A DNA stretch of 64,000 bases from Leisingera caerulea DSM 24564 (lineage in GTDB: Bacteria > Pseudomonadota > Alphaproteobacteria > Rhodobacterales > Rhodobacteraceae), in the NCBI RefSeq assembly GCF_000473325.1, contig NZ_KI421513.1:1311217-1375216 (forward strand), in the 5' to 3' direction. The position numbers and the translations under genes are program-made. The notes below the pieces were generated by a model that saw nothing but the letters and a program-made list of their open reading frames with translations, did not search any database and was not told where the DNA came from. This document shows positions 55,600 to 63,350 of this stretch, piece by piece (within the stretch, counting starts at the first letter, position 1; each line of letters starts with the position of its first letter).

Positions 55600-58500
55600 T
55601 CAGACTGACTCCACCTCGCTCAGGATCTTGTCCAGAACACTGGTGATCATGTTTGCGTCCTCCGAATCTATTGTCAGGGGCGGGCGGATTTTCAGGATAT
55701 TGTCCTTGGGACCTTCGCTGCCGATCAGGATCCGGTGATCGCGCATCCGGTTTTTGATGTATGAACAGATTTCCGTGGCTTCGGAGCCATCCGGATTGAT
55801 CAGTTCCACCCCCAGAAACAGGCCCATGCCGCGCACATCGCCGATGCAGGCGTGCTTCTCCTCCAGTGCCTTCAACCCGTCAAACAGCTGAGCGCCGACC
55901 ACGCGGGCATTTTCCTGAAGCTGTTCGTCATCGACGATATCCAGAACTTCCTTGCCGATTCGGCAGGAGAGGGTCGAGCCGCCAAAGGTTGAGAAAAACT
56001 CAATCCCGTTGTCGAAGCTCGCGGCGATTTCCTTGGTTGTCGCCAATACGCCCAGCGGGTGCCCATTGCCGATCGGTTTGCCCATCACAACGATATCCGG
56101 CAGCGCCCCCTGATGCTCAAAGCCAAAGTAGTATGCCCCCAAACGGCCCAGGCCGGTTTGCACTTCGTCAGCGATGCAGACACCGCCTGCGGCGCGGATT
56201 TTTTCATAAACCGCAGCCAGGTAGCCTTGTGGCGGGATGATCTGGCCGCCGACAGATGGAAAGGTTTCGGCTATGAAACCAGCAACACCGTGGCCCTTTT
56301 CCCGCAGACGGGCGATTGCCGGGTCTACGAGATCCGCGAACTTCTGTGCCCGGTCCGGATCGCCGCTCCGGTACGAGCCGCGATAGTCATCGGCAACTTC
56401 CACCAGCTCAACCCAATCCGCCTGCCCAACGCCGCCGGGCTTGTTGAACTTGTAGGCGGAGATGCTGATCGCTCCGGTGGTGTTGCCGTGGTAGCCGTGA
56501 TCGGGCGTCACCATGCCCTTGGCGCCGGTATGGGCGCGAGCCAGGCGCAGGGCCAGTTCGTTGGCCTCGGTGCCGGAGTTCACGAAAAAGCAGACCTCGA
56601 ACCGGTCCGGCAGTTTTGACAGCACCTTTTCCGCAAAGGCGGTCTGTGCCGGATGCAGGTAGCGGGTGTTGGAGTTCATCCGTTTCAGTTGATCCGCCGC
56701 CACCGCCTGAATACGCGGGTGGGCGTGGCCGACGTGCGGGACGTTGTTGTAAGCGTCCAGATAAGGCCGCCCCCATTCGTCGAACATGTGATGTTTCCAG
56801 CCGCGCAGCAGCATCACCGGGTCTTTGTAAGTAAGGCTCAGGTTGCCACCGAAATGGGCGCGGCGGCCTGCCAGAACATCGTTTTTGCTGGTCGGGTGAT
56901 AGCGGACCTTTTCATCCGGAAGGTTCAGCAGCGCCGCCGGATTCGGACAGAGAGCCTGCCACAGGTACACCTCATCAGGATCGCCGACGCCGGGCCAATC
57001 GGTCTCAATTCCCTCGGTAGTCAGCGCAAGCTGGAAGTGCACATGCGGCGCCCAGCCGCCGTTTTGGCCGGGATCGCCCAGGCGGCAGAATTCCTCGCCT
57101 TTCTCGACGATACTGCCGGGCTTCAGCCGGTTGAGGAATTCCGGATCCAGATGGCCGTATAGGGTATAGAACGGATCGCTCTCCGGGGTCTGGTGCCGCA
57201 GGATGATCACGCCGCCGTAGTCCAAGTGACCGTCGCGGTATTCGGCTGCAAAGACTTCACCGCGCAAGGGGGCAAACATCGGTGTGCCGGCCGGGGCAAA
57301 GGCGTCGATGGCCAGATGCACGGTACGCCGGTTGCTGGCCTTCCACGGTCCTTTGCGGAAAGCGGCATCCGTGTAGATCAGCCGCGGCTCATGATAGTAG
57401 CCCAGCCAGATACGGCCATTGTCCTCGAACTCCTCGCCGACCCTGGCGGCCTCCTCCAGCGGCATATGGAACGGGTTCTGCGGCCAGGTGGAGTCCTCGA
57501 CCGACAACGCCCCCATCGGTGCGTCCGACAGGTCCTGCCCCATTAACGGGGTGAAGTTGCCGCGTTCCTTCTCCAGCCAGGCCATCACCCTGTCGGCGCC
57601 CTCCACCACCGGCAGGCCGCAGGCTGCACGCAGACGGGCCGTCAGCAGACCGCCATGCAGCGTATTACCTTCCAGGAACCGCCAGGCCGGCGCTTGCGAG
57701 ATGGTGACATAGGGGTCGTCCGGGTTGTCCGCCGCCATCAGGGTGGAGTTCACCACGCTGACAGCCAGCCGCGCGCGCAGCAGCGGCCATATCATGTCCA
57801 CTTCGCCGGGCGTCAGCGGGCAGGCCTCGTGATAGCCCGCCACCAGTGCCGCAAGCGCAGCCTCCGGCGCCGGATGGTCCAGCACGATATAGGCCGCGGC
57901 AATCGCCAGGTCGCAGACCCTTGGCGCGGCGCACATATCGCCGAGGTCGATAAGCCCCGACACCCGGCGCGGCTCGCCCAGTTTTCCCGCCACCATGATG
58001 TTATAGTCATTGGCGTCATTGTGGATGGCCTGCTTGGGCAGCTGCGCCAAAACAGGCTCTAACTTGGCAAAATCCGCGCAGATCTCTTCAAGAATTGCAC
58101 GGCGTGCGGGATCGGTGACGCAGGAAAGCCGGTCCTTAATCCAGCCCGCGCGCATCAGGTCCCATTTGAAATCACGTTCCAGACCTTCGTGCCGGAAACC
58201 CGCGAGCGCTTTCGCAGATCCGCCGAGCACTTGGCCCACCTCATGGATCAGCGAATCGTTTTTCGGCTCGGCCTTGGCATAGCAGCGCCCAGGCAGCTGG
58301 TTCAGCAGCCAGACCAGCCGGTCCTGGCCGTTCTCGTCCGGGAGTGTCAGCAGAGAGCGGCCGTTAGCAGAGGAAATCACCCGCGGACAGGGCAGATCCG
58401 GCTGGCGCATGGCGATATGCTCAAATGCCTTCACCTGCATGTCGACCAGCCAGGTCTCGCAGCCGGGGCGCATGGCCTTCAGGATATAGCCCTGGCCATC

Positions 58501-58608
58501 TGCCTTCCGCGCCAGAAAGTTCAGGTCATACTCCCCATCAAGGCGGCTCAGCTCCGCCTTGATCCCCCAATGCTGTTCAAGGGCGGCGGCCCAATGCGCA
58601 AGCGTCAT
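55600..58608 (-). CDS. Kinase (APH) - M23 peptidase - class III aminotransferase fusion
   Basis: 1002-residue three-domain protein. Residues 1 to about 340: APH-type small-molecule kinase (catalytic HNDANDYN, His196-Asn203, and LGD Asp221). Residues about 420-545: M23 metallopeptidase with the zinc ligands intact (HLAID: His431, Asp435; HVH: His522, His524). Residues about 575-1000: class III PLP aminotransferase (SGTEAN 678-683, ADEVQTG, PLP Lys844 in MGKPIGNGHP), most like the phospho-lyase group. No signal peptide. GGGGAG precedes the ATG at 58608. In humans, hydroxylysine kinase and phosphohydroxylysine phospho-lyase are separate proteins of these two families; the fusion suggests phosphorylation and then lyase action on one amino alcohol. 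Substrate unknown. Confidence 0.85.
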   Translation of the reverse strand: MTLAHWAAALEQHWGIKAELSRLDGEYDLNFLARKADGQGYILKAMRPGCETWLVDMQVKAFEHIAMRQPDLPCPRVISSANGRSLLTLPDENGQDRLVWLLNQLPGRCYAKAEPKNDSLIHEVGQVLGGSAKALAGFRHEGLERDFKWDLMRAGWIKDRLSCVTDPARRAILEEICADFAKLEPVLAQLPKQAIHNDANDYNIMVAGKLGEPRRVSGLIDLGDMCAAPRVCDLAIAAAYIVLDHPAPEAALAALVAGYHEACPLTPGEVDMIWPLLRARLAVSVVNSTLMAADNPDDPYVTISQAPAWRFLEGNTLHGGLLTARLRAACGLPVVEGADRVMAWLEKERGNFTPLMGQDLSDAPMGALSVEDSTWPQNPFHMPLEEAARVGEEFEDNGRIWLGYYHEPRLIYTDAAFRKGPWKASNRRTVHLAIDAFAPAGTPMFAPLRGEVFAAEYRDGHLDYGGVIILRHQTPESDPFYTLYGHLDPEFLNRLKPGSIVEKGEEFCRLGDPGQNGGWAPHVHFQLALTTEGIETDWPGVGDPDEVYLWQALCPNPAALLNLPDEKVRYHPTSKNDVLAGRRAHFGGNLSLTYKDPVMLLRGWKHHMFDEWGRPYLDAYNNVPHVGHAHPRIQAVAADQLKRMNSNTRYLHPAQTAFAEKVLSKLPDRFEVCFFVNSGTEANELALRLARAHTGAKGMVTPDHGYHGNTTGAISISAYKFNKPGGVGQADWVELVEVADDYRGSYRSGDPDRAQKFADLVDPAIARLREKGHGVAGFIAETFPSVGGQIIPPQGYLAAVYEKIRAAGGVCIADEVQTGLGRLGAYYFGFEHQGALPDIVVMGKPIGNGHPLGVLATTKEIAASFDNGIEFFSTFGGSTLSCRIGKEVLDIVDDEQLQENARVVGAQLFDGLKALEEKHACIGDVRGMGLFLGVELINPDGSEATEICSYIKNRMRDHRILIGSEGPKDNILKIRPPLTIDSEDANMITSVLDKILSEVESV

Positions 58609-58679
58609 CCAAACTCTCCCCGGTCTGCCGGCGTGCCCGGCGATCAAATATTGGATCCTATTTGGACCGGGAGAGCGGT

Positions 58680-59741
58680 TTAGTCCAGCCAGCCTTGCAG
58701 GTTCTGTTCGATAACCCCGGCCAGTGCGGCGATATGGTCATCATCATCGTTGAGGCAGGGGATATAGAGAAAGTCCTCGCCGCCTGCGTGTTCAAAGCTC
58801 TCGCGGATCTCCTCGTTGATCTCTTCCAGCGTCTCGATGCAGTCGGCAGAGAAGGCCGGCGCAATCACCGCGATGTTCTTCTTGCCTTCTTTGGCGAGCG
58901 TCGCGACGTGATCCACCGTGTAGGGTTTCAGCCATTCCTCGGGCCCGAAAACCGACTGGAAAGTCGAGGTGATCTGGGTGTCGTCCCAGCCCAGGCGCTC
59001 CTTCAGCAGGCGCGTCGTTTTCTGGCACTGGCAATGATAGGGGTCGCCCTGCATCAGATAGCGTTTCGGCATCCCGTGGTAAGACACCACCAGGATATCC
59101 GGGCGTTTTTCTGCCTTGGCATAGGCCTCCTCCACCGACCGCGCCAAAGCGTCGATATAGGCAGGCTGGTCGAAGTAGGGCGCGATCGTGCGCGCGGCGG
59201 GCTGCCAGGCTTCTTCCATCAGGGCGCGGAAGAACTGGTCGTTGGCAGTGCCGGAGGTCGCGCCGGCATATTGCGGGTAAAGCGGCACGAACAGGATCTT
59301 TTGGCAGCCGGCCTCCACCATCTGCCGCACCTTGGATTTGGTCGAGGGGTTGCCGTAGCGCATGCAGAAATCGACCATCACCTGATCGCCGTACCGCGCC
59401 TTCATAACCTCAGCCATCTTGGCGGTCTGGTCCTTGGTGATGGTCATCAGCGGGCTTTCGCCCTTGTCATGATTCCAGATCGACTTGTACGCCGCACCGG
59501 AGGAGAACGGGCGCTTGGTCAGGATGATCAGCTGCAGCAGCGGCTGCCATTTCCAAGACGGGTAGTCGATCACCCGCTTGTCGGAAAGGAACTCGTTCAG
59601 ATACCGGCGCATCGGCCAATAGGAGTGATCGTCCGGCGTGCCAAGGTTGGCCAGCAGGATGCCGACCTTCTCCGCCGGGATCTTGGGGTGATCGGCGGGG
59701 GCGTGGGCAGGGCATTTGGCGGTCCGGGCGGCGTCCAGCAT
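58680..59741 (-). CDS. hemH: Ferrochelatase
   Basis: 353-residue enzyme inserting Fe2+ into protoporphyrin IX, the final step of heme b synthesis. ILLANLGTPD at the start, the catalytic-histidine VVSYHGMP segment and the metal-site PYFDQPAYIDALA-type helix are clear, followed by VIAPAFSADCIETLEEI. An N-terminal extension of about 25 residues precedes the core. It makes, with hemJ and hemW elsewhere in the window, the late heme genes. Confidence 0.96.
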   Translation of the reverse strand: MLDAARTAKCPAHAPADHPKIPAEKVGILLANLGTPDDHSYWPMRRYLNEFLSDKRVIDYPSWKWQPLLQLIILTKRPFSSGAAYKSIWNHDKGESPLMTITKDQTAKMAEVMKARYGDQVMVDFCMRYGNPSTKSKVRQMVEAGCQKILFVPLYPQYAGATSGTANDQFFRALMEEAWQPAARTIAPYFDQPAYIDALARSVEEAYAKAEKRPDILVVSYHGMPKRYLMQGDPYHCQCQKTTRLLKERLGWDDTQITSTFQSVFGPEEWLKPYTVDHVATLAKEGKKNIAVIAPAFSADCIETLEEINEEIRESFEHAGGEDFLYIPCLNDDDDHIAALAGVIEQNLQGWLD

Positions 59742-59846
59742 GGGCAGGTCCTGTGGGGCTGAGAAATTTGGTGTTGGCAGGAAAGTACTGTCTTTACGCG
59801 CAGAAGGCCAATTGGATCACATTGGCGCAGGCATAGCAGAAACTTA

Positions 59847-60668
59847 TCAGGGGTCGAGCTTGGTTTCCGGCACCTTCAGTGCGTCGGCCAGCCGCATCTG
59901 GGCAGAGCCGGGACGCAGCGGCTTTTGCTGGCTGTCCGACGGCGACCAGCCGGTGAGGCAGACCAGCTCAAATGTTGCGGGCAGCCGGCCGTCAGCGGTG
60001 GCGAAATGCTCGCGGTAGATGTGATCGGCCAGCTGGAACAGGCCGCGCGGCGCCGGGCGTTTCAGGCGCTGGGCAAGGGCGTTGGTCTCCCCCATGCCGC
60101 GCAGGTCGTGGATCAGATGGGTCAGGTCGCGGTATTCAGCGGTCAGCGGCACCAGGTCCGCCACCGGCAGTGCAAAACCGGCCCGCTGCAGCAGCCCGCC
60201 CAGGTCGCGGATCTCTCCCATCGGGGCAACGCGGGGGGACAGTCCGCCCATCACAACGGTCTCAGCTTCTGCCATGGCCGCGCGCAACTCATGCAGGGTC
60301 TGGCCGCCCAGCAGAATGACCAGCAGCAGCCCGTCTTCCGTCAGGGCGCGGCGGCATTGGATCAGCTGCCCGACCGGATCATTGGCCCAGTGCAGGCACA
60401 TGGCATGGATCACCACATCATGCGCGCCTTGTTCCAAAGCCAGAACGTCCGTGTCGGCCACAATCTCCGCGTCCGGCTGAAACCCTTCCCAGACCTCCGG
60501 GAAAGGGGAGACCACGGCGGGTGCTGTAAAGGTTCTGTTAACCAGGCTCAGGCGATCCTCGGCCTCATCCCGCGCCATCTGGTGCAGGAACAAGGCGTCC
60601 GCGCGCCGGCGGGCGCGGCGGGCCGCCAGTGCGCGGCGGTCGAAGAGTTGTGCGGGCGCTTGTGTCAT
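59847..60668 (-). CDS. Methyltransferase-fold protein, NDUFAF5-like
   Basis: 273-residue protein with the DUF/BioC-NDUFAF5 layout: FDRRALAARRARR N-terminal helix, then DEAEDRLSLVNRTF where motif I should be, and CLHWANDPVGQLIQCRRALTEDGLL matching the class I methyltransferase core. The glycine-rich SAM loop (GxGxG) that would normally follow is absent, so it may not bind SAM normally. NDUFAF5 acts on the complex I subunit NDUFS7; a similar role is possible but inferred. Confidence 0.72.
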   Translation of the reverse strand: MTQAPAQLFDRRALAARRARRRADALFLHQMARDEAEDRLSLVNRTFTAPAVVSPFPEVWEGFQPDAEIVADTDVLALEQGAHDVVIHAMCLHWANDPVGQLIQCRRALTEDGLLLVILLGGQTLHELRAAMAEAETVVMGGLSPRVAPMGEIRDLGGLLQRAGFALPVADLVPLTAEYRDLTHLIHDLRGMGETNALAQRLKRPAPRGLFQLADHIYREHFATADGRLPATFELVCLTGWSPSDSQQKPLRPGSAQMRLADALKVPETKLDP

Positions 60669-60681
60669 GGGGGCTATTTAG

Positions 60682-61410
60682 ATGCTGCTGGCGGGGATTC
60701 AAACCGCTGTTTCACTGATCTATCCAGCCCAGTGCCTGGGCTGCGGCGGGCTGGTCGGCAGCGACTTTGGCCTGTGCGGCACGTGCTGGTCCGGGATGCG
60801 CTTCATCAGCGGCACTGTCTGCGAGGGCTGCGGTTCCCCGTTGCCGGGGGAGGGGGACGGTTTCCGCCTGGAATGCGACAGCTGCCTGCGCCATCCGCGG
60901 CCTTGGAGCCGGGGGCGCTCGGCGCTGTTATATGAGGGGCAGGGACGCAAACTGGTGCTGGCCCTGAAACACGGGGACCGGACTGAAATCGCCATGACCG
61001 CCGCGGTTTGGCTTGAACGCGCAGCGCAACCGCTTTTGCAGGATAATCCGGTCATCTGCCCAGTGCCGCTGCATTGGACGCGGCTGCTGAAGCGCAAGTA
61101 CAACCAGTCTGCACTGCTGGCAGAGGCGCTGGCGGGACGCGCGGGTTTGGAGCATTGCCCGGACTTGCTGCGCCGAATCCGGCAAACACCTGCGCTGGAG
61201 GGCAAGACGCGGGACCAGCGCTATCAGCTGCTGGGGTCTGCGATCTGCGCGCATCCGGGCCGGCTGGACAGGATCAGGGGCCGCAGCGTGCTGATCGTGG
61301 ATGACGTGATGACTTCTGGCGCGACGCTCAGCGCCTGCACTGACGCCTGCCTGCGGGCCGGCGCAGCCGAGGTGCGGGTGGCGGTACTGGCCCGGGTCAC
61401 GCAAACGTGA
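60682..61410 (+). CDS. comF: ComF family phosphoribosyltransferase-like protein
   Basis: 242-residue ComF protein: N-terminal zinc-binding Cys pairs (CLGCGG, CGTC, CEGCG, CDSC) and a PRTase fold ending in VLIVDDVMTSGATL. Linked in other bacteria to natural transformation, but the gene is nearly universal and may act elsewhere. Divergent from the NDUFAF5-like gene by 13 bases; its stop lies 82 bases before grxC. Confidence 0.92.
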   Translation: MLLAGIQTAVSLIYPAQCLGCGGLVGSDFGLCGTCWSGMRFISGTVCEGCGSPLPGEGDGFRLECDSCLRHPRPWSRGRSALLYEGQGRKLVLALKHGDRTEIAMTAAVWLERAAQPLLQDNPVICPVPLHWTRLLKRKYNQSALLAEALAGRAGLEHCPDLLRRIRQTPALEGKTRDQRYQLLGSAICAHPGRLDRIRGRSVLIVDDVMTSGATLSACTDACLRAGAAEVRVAVLARVTQT

Positions 61411-61492
61411 GGCATTCCGCCTGCCTCTGGCAATTGTTGCAATGAATCCCCAATTCCTCCACAACCTTCGAAACCAGAATATGGGGTCCTGA

Positions 61493-61750
61493 ATGAAAAC
61501 GGTTGAAATCTACACCTCGCCTCTGTGCGGCTACTGCCATGCGGCCAAACGGTTGCTGAACCAGAAAGGCGTGGCTTTTTCCGAAGTTAACGTTCTGGAG
61601 CAGCCGGAGCGCAAGGCAGAGATGATCCAGCGCGCCAACGGCGGCCGCACAGTGCCGCAGATCTTCATCGGCGATACCCACGTGGGCGGCTGTGACGACC
61701 TTTTTGCGCTGGAACAGGCGGGAAAGCTCGACCCGCTGCTGGCGGCCTGA
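61493..61750 (+). CDS. grxC: Glutaredoxin 3
   Basis: 85-residue class I glutaredoxin. Active site reads TSPLCGYCHAAKRLL, that is CGYC in place of the usual CPYC of Grx3, with the TVPQIFIGDTHVGGCDDL glutathione-binding block intact. It reduces disulfides using glutathione in the cytoplasm. It is followed by the nitrilase-family gene after 15 bases, likely in one transcript. Confidence 0.93.
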   Translation: MKTVEIYTSPLCGYCHAAKRLLNQKGVAFSEVNVLEQPERKAEMIQRANGGRTVPQIFIGDTHVGGCDDLFALEQAGKLDPLLAA

Positions 61751-61765
61751 TCCCGGAGAGACACA

Positions 61766-62596
61766 ATGCGCGCAGCTCTGCTTCAGATGACATCCACCGA
61801 TAATCCGGCTGAAAACCTGGAAACGGTGAAAGCAATGATGGCGGAGGCTGTGCGCGGCGGGGCCGGTTTTGTGCTGACCCCTGAGGTCACCAATTGCCTC
61901 TCCGGCAGCCGGACCCATCAGAATGGCGTTCTTTGCCACGAGGAGGGCGACCCGACCCTGGCCGCCCTGCGGGAAGAGGCGTCCAAGCACGGGGTCTGGC
62001 TGCTGCTGGGCTCGCTGGGGGTCAAGACCCAAGACGCGGACGGCCGCTTTGCCAACCGGCAGTTCCTGATCAGCCCGCAGGGGGAAATCACCGCGCGCTA
62101 TGACAAGATCCACATGTTTGATGTGGAGGTTACCCCGGAAGAAACCTACCGCGAGTCCGATGGCTACCGCCCGGGCACCAAAGCCGTCGTGGCAGCAACA
62201 CCCTTTGCCAACATCGGCATGACCATCTGTTACGATGTGCGCTTTCCGCACCTCCACCGGGCGCTGGCCAAAGGCGGGGCGCAGATCCTTACGGTGCCGG
62301 CGGCGTTCTCCTATGTGACGGGCGAGGCGCATTGGCATTCGCTGCTGCGCGCCCGGGCAATCGAGACCGGCTGTTTCGTGCTGGCACCGGCGCAGACCGG
62401 CACGCACCCGGCCTCGCGCGGGCCCAGCCGCAAGACCTATGGCCATTCTCTGGCTGTCGCTCCCTGGGGCGAGGTGCTGGCGGATGCGGGCCAGGACCCG
62501 GGCGTGACGTACGTTGATCTCGACCTCGAAAAAGTGGCAGAAGCACGCAAGCGTGTGCCTTCCCTGACCCACGACCGGGAGTTCGACGGACCCTGA
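61766..62596 (+). CDS. Nitrilase-superfamily amidase (Nit1/Nit2-like)
   Basis: 276-residue carbon-nitrogen hydrolase with the catalytic triad Glu40 (LTPEVTN), Lys114 (RYDKIHMFDVEV) and Cys155 (ICYDVRFP). Sequence around the triad is that of Nit1/Nit2, which hydrolyse deaminated glutathione or 2-oxo-acid amides. A neighbouring glutaredoxin makes a glutathione-repair role plausible. The stop TGA overlaps the MarR ATG. Confidence 0.9.
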   Translation: MRAALLQMTSTDNPAENLETVKAMMAEAVRGGAGFVLTPEVTNCLSGSRTHQNGVLCHEEGDPTLAALREEASKHGVWLLLGSLGVKTQDADGRFANRQFLISPQGEITARYDKIHMFDVEVTPEETYRESDGYRPGTKAVVAATPFANIGMTICYDVRFPHLHRALAKGGAQILTVPAAFSYVTGEAHWHSLLRARAIETGCFVLAPAQTGTHPASRGPSRKTYGHSLAVAPWGEVLADAGQDPGVTYVDLDLEKVAEARKRVPSLTHDREFDGP

Positions 62597-63036
62597 TGGA
62601 TGAAACCCATTCCCTGGCGGTATCGCTGTTCAGCGAGATACTTATGGCTGACCAGCTGGCCCGGTCACGCCTCAGCAAGGTGCTGCCTAAGGGTATGGAG
62701 TTGTCACATTTTTCGGTGCTGAACCACCTGGCCCGCGCCGGGCTGGAACGCTCGCCCGCACAACTGGCCAAGGCCTTCCACGTGACACGCGGGGCGATGA
62801 CCAACACCCTGAGCAAGCTGGAAGTCGCGGGATATATCCATGTCCGCCCCGATTGGGATGATGCGCGGCGCAAGATGGTGGCAATCAGCCCGGCAGGCAA
62901 ACAGGCCCGCGATGCGGCGCTGGCGGGGATCATTCCGGTGATCTCAGAAGTGGTCGGGGAGCTGGGCAGCGACCGGGTCCGGGCCACCTTGCCGATCCTG
63001 CGCGAGCTGCGCGGCAAGCTGGAAGAAAGCGGCTGA
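62596..63036 (+). CDS. MarR family transcriptional regulator
   Basis: 146-residue winged-helix regulator: SHFSVLNHLARAG, then ERSPAQLAKAFHVTRGAMTNTLSKLEVAGYI as the recognition helix and wing (DWDDARRKMVAISPAG). Dimeric DNA-binding protein. It starts inside the stop of the nitrilase gene, so the two are coupled, and it may regulate grxC-nitrilase-marR itself. The ligand is unknown. Confidence 0.92.
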   Translation: MDETHSLAVSLFSEILMADQLARSRLSKVLPKGMELSHFSVLNHLARAGLERSPAQLAKAFHVTRGAMTNTLSKLEVAGYIHVRPDWDDARRKMVAISPAGKQARDAALAGIIPVISEVVGELGSDRVRATLPILRELRGKLEESG

Positions 63037-63350
63037 TCCGGCCGGTCCCCGCAACCTGTTGATTGAAATGAGTGCACGAAAAAGAAGGACGCCCGCAAGC
63101 AGGCGCCCCTCTTCCCCATCAGTCCCCATCATTCCGTGAGTGGCGGTCCTGGCAACCTTTGGGCGGACCCGCCGGAAACAGCGGTAAGCAATTAGTAAAT
63201 TCAAGGGCTTTGCCCCAAACGGACCGGGTAACATTCCAAGTCCGTTACCTGACGTTAACAATCAGGGCGGTGCAACTAAAGGGTGCATAAGGATTACCAC
63301 CTATCCTTAAGGATAGGCGGCCGTGCGGGCAGGGCGATGACAGGGGCGGC
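63037..63350. other. Structured gene-free region between marR and ubiG
   Basis: 314 bases with no convincing ORF. It holds CCTATCCTTAAGGATAGG, an 18-bp perfect palindrome at 63300-63317, an upstream inverted copy TAAGGAT, ACGGAC/GTCCGT and GGTAAC/GTTACC arms near 63218-63245, and a leftward terminator at 63077-63108. The spacing leaves a roughly 240-base transcribed 3' region after ubiG. Function not known. Confidence 0.55.
63077..63108 (-). terminator. Leftward terminator, downstream of ubiG
   Basis: Stem GGACGCC (63087-63093) / GGCGCCC (63102-63108) with one mismatched (A-C) position on the plus strand; on the minus strand this is a G-T pair followed by TTCTTTTT. It lies about 240 bases beyond the ubiG stop. 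Confidence 0.6.

Noticed and set aside
58662..59762. 366-codon plus-strand frame opposite hemH
   Set aside because: Shadow of ferrochelatase; no domain or ribosome site.
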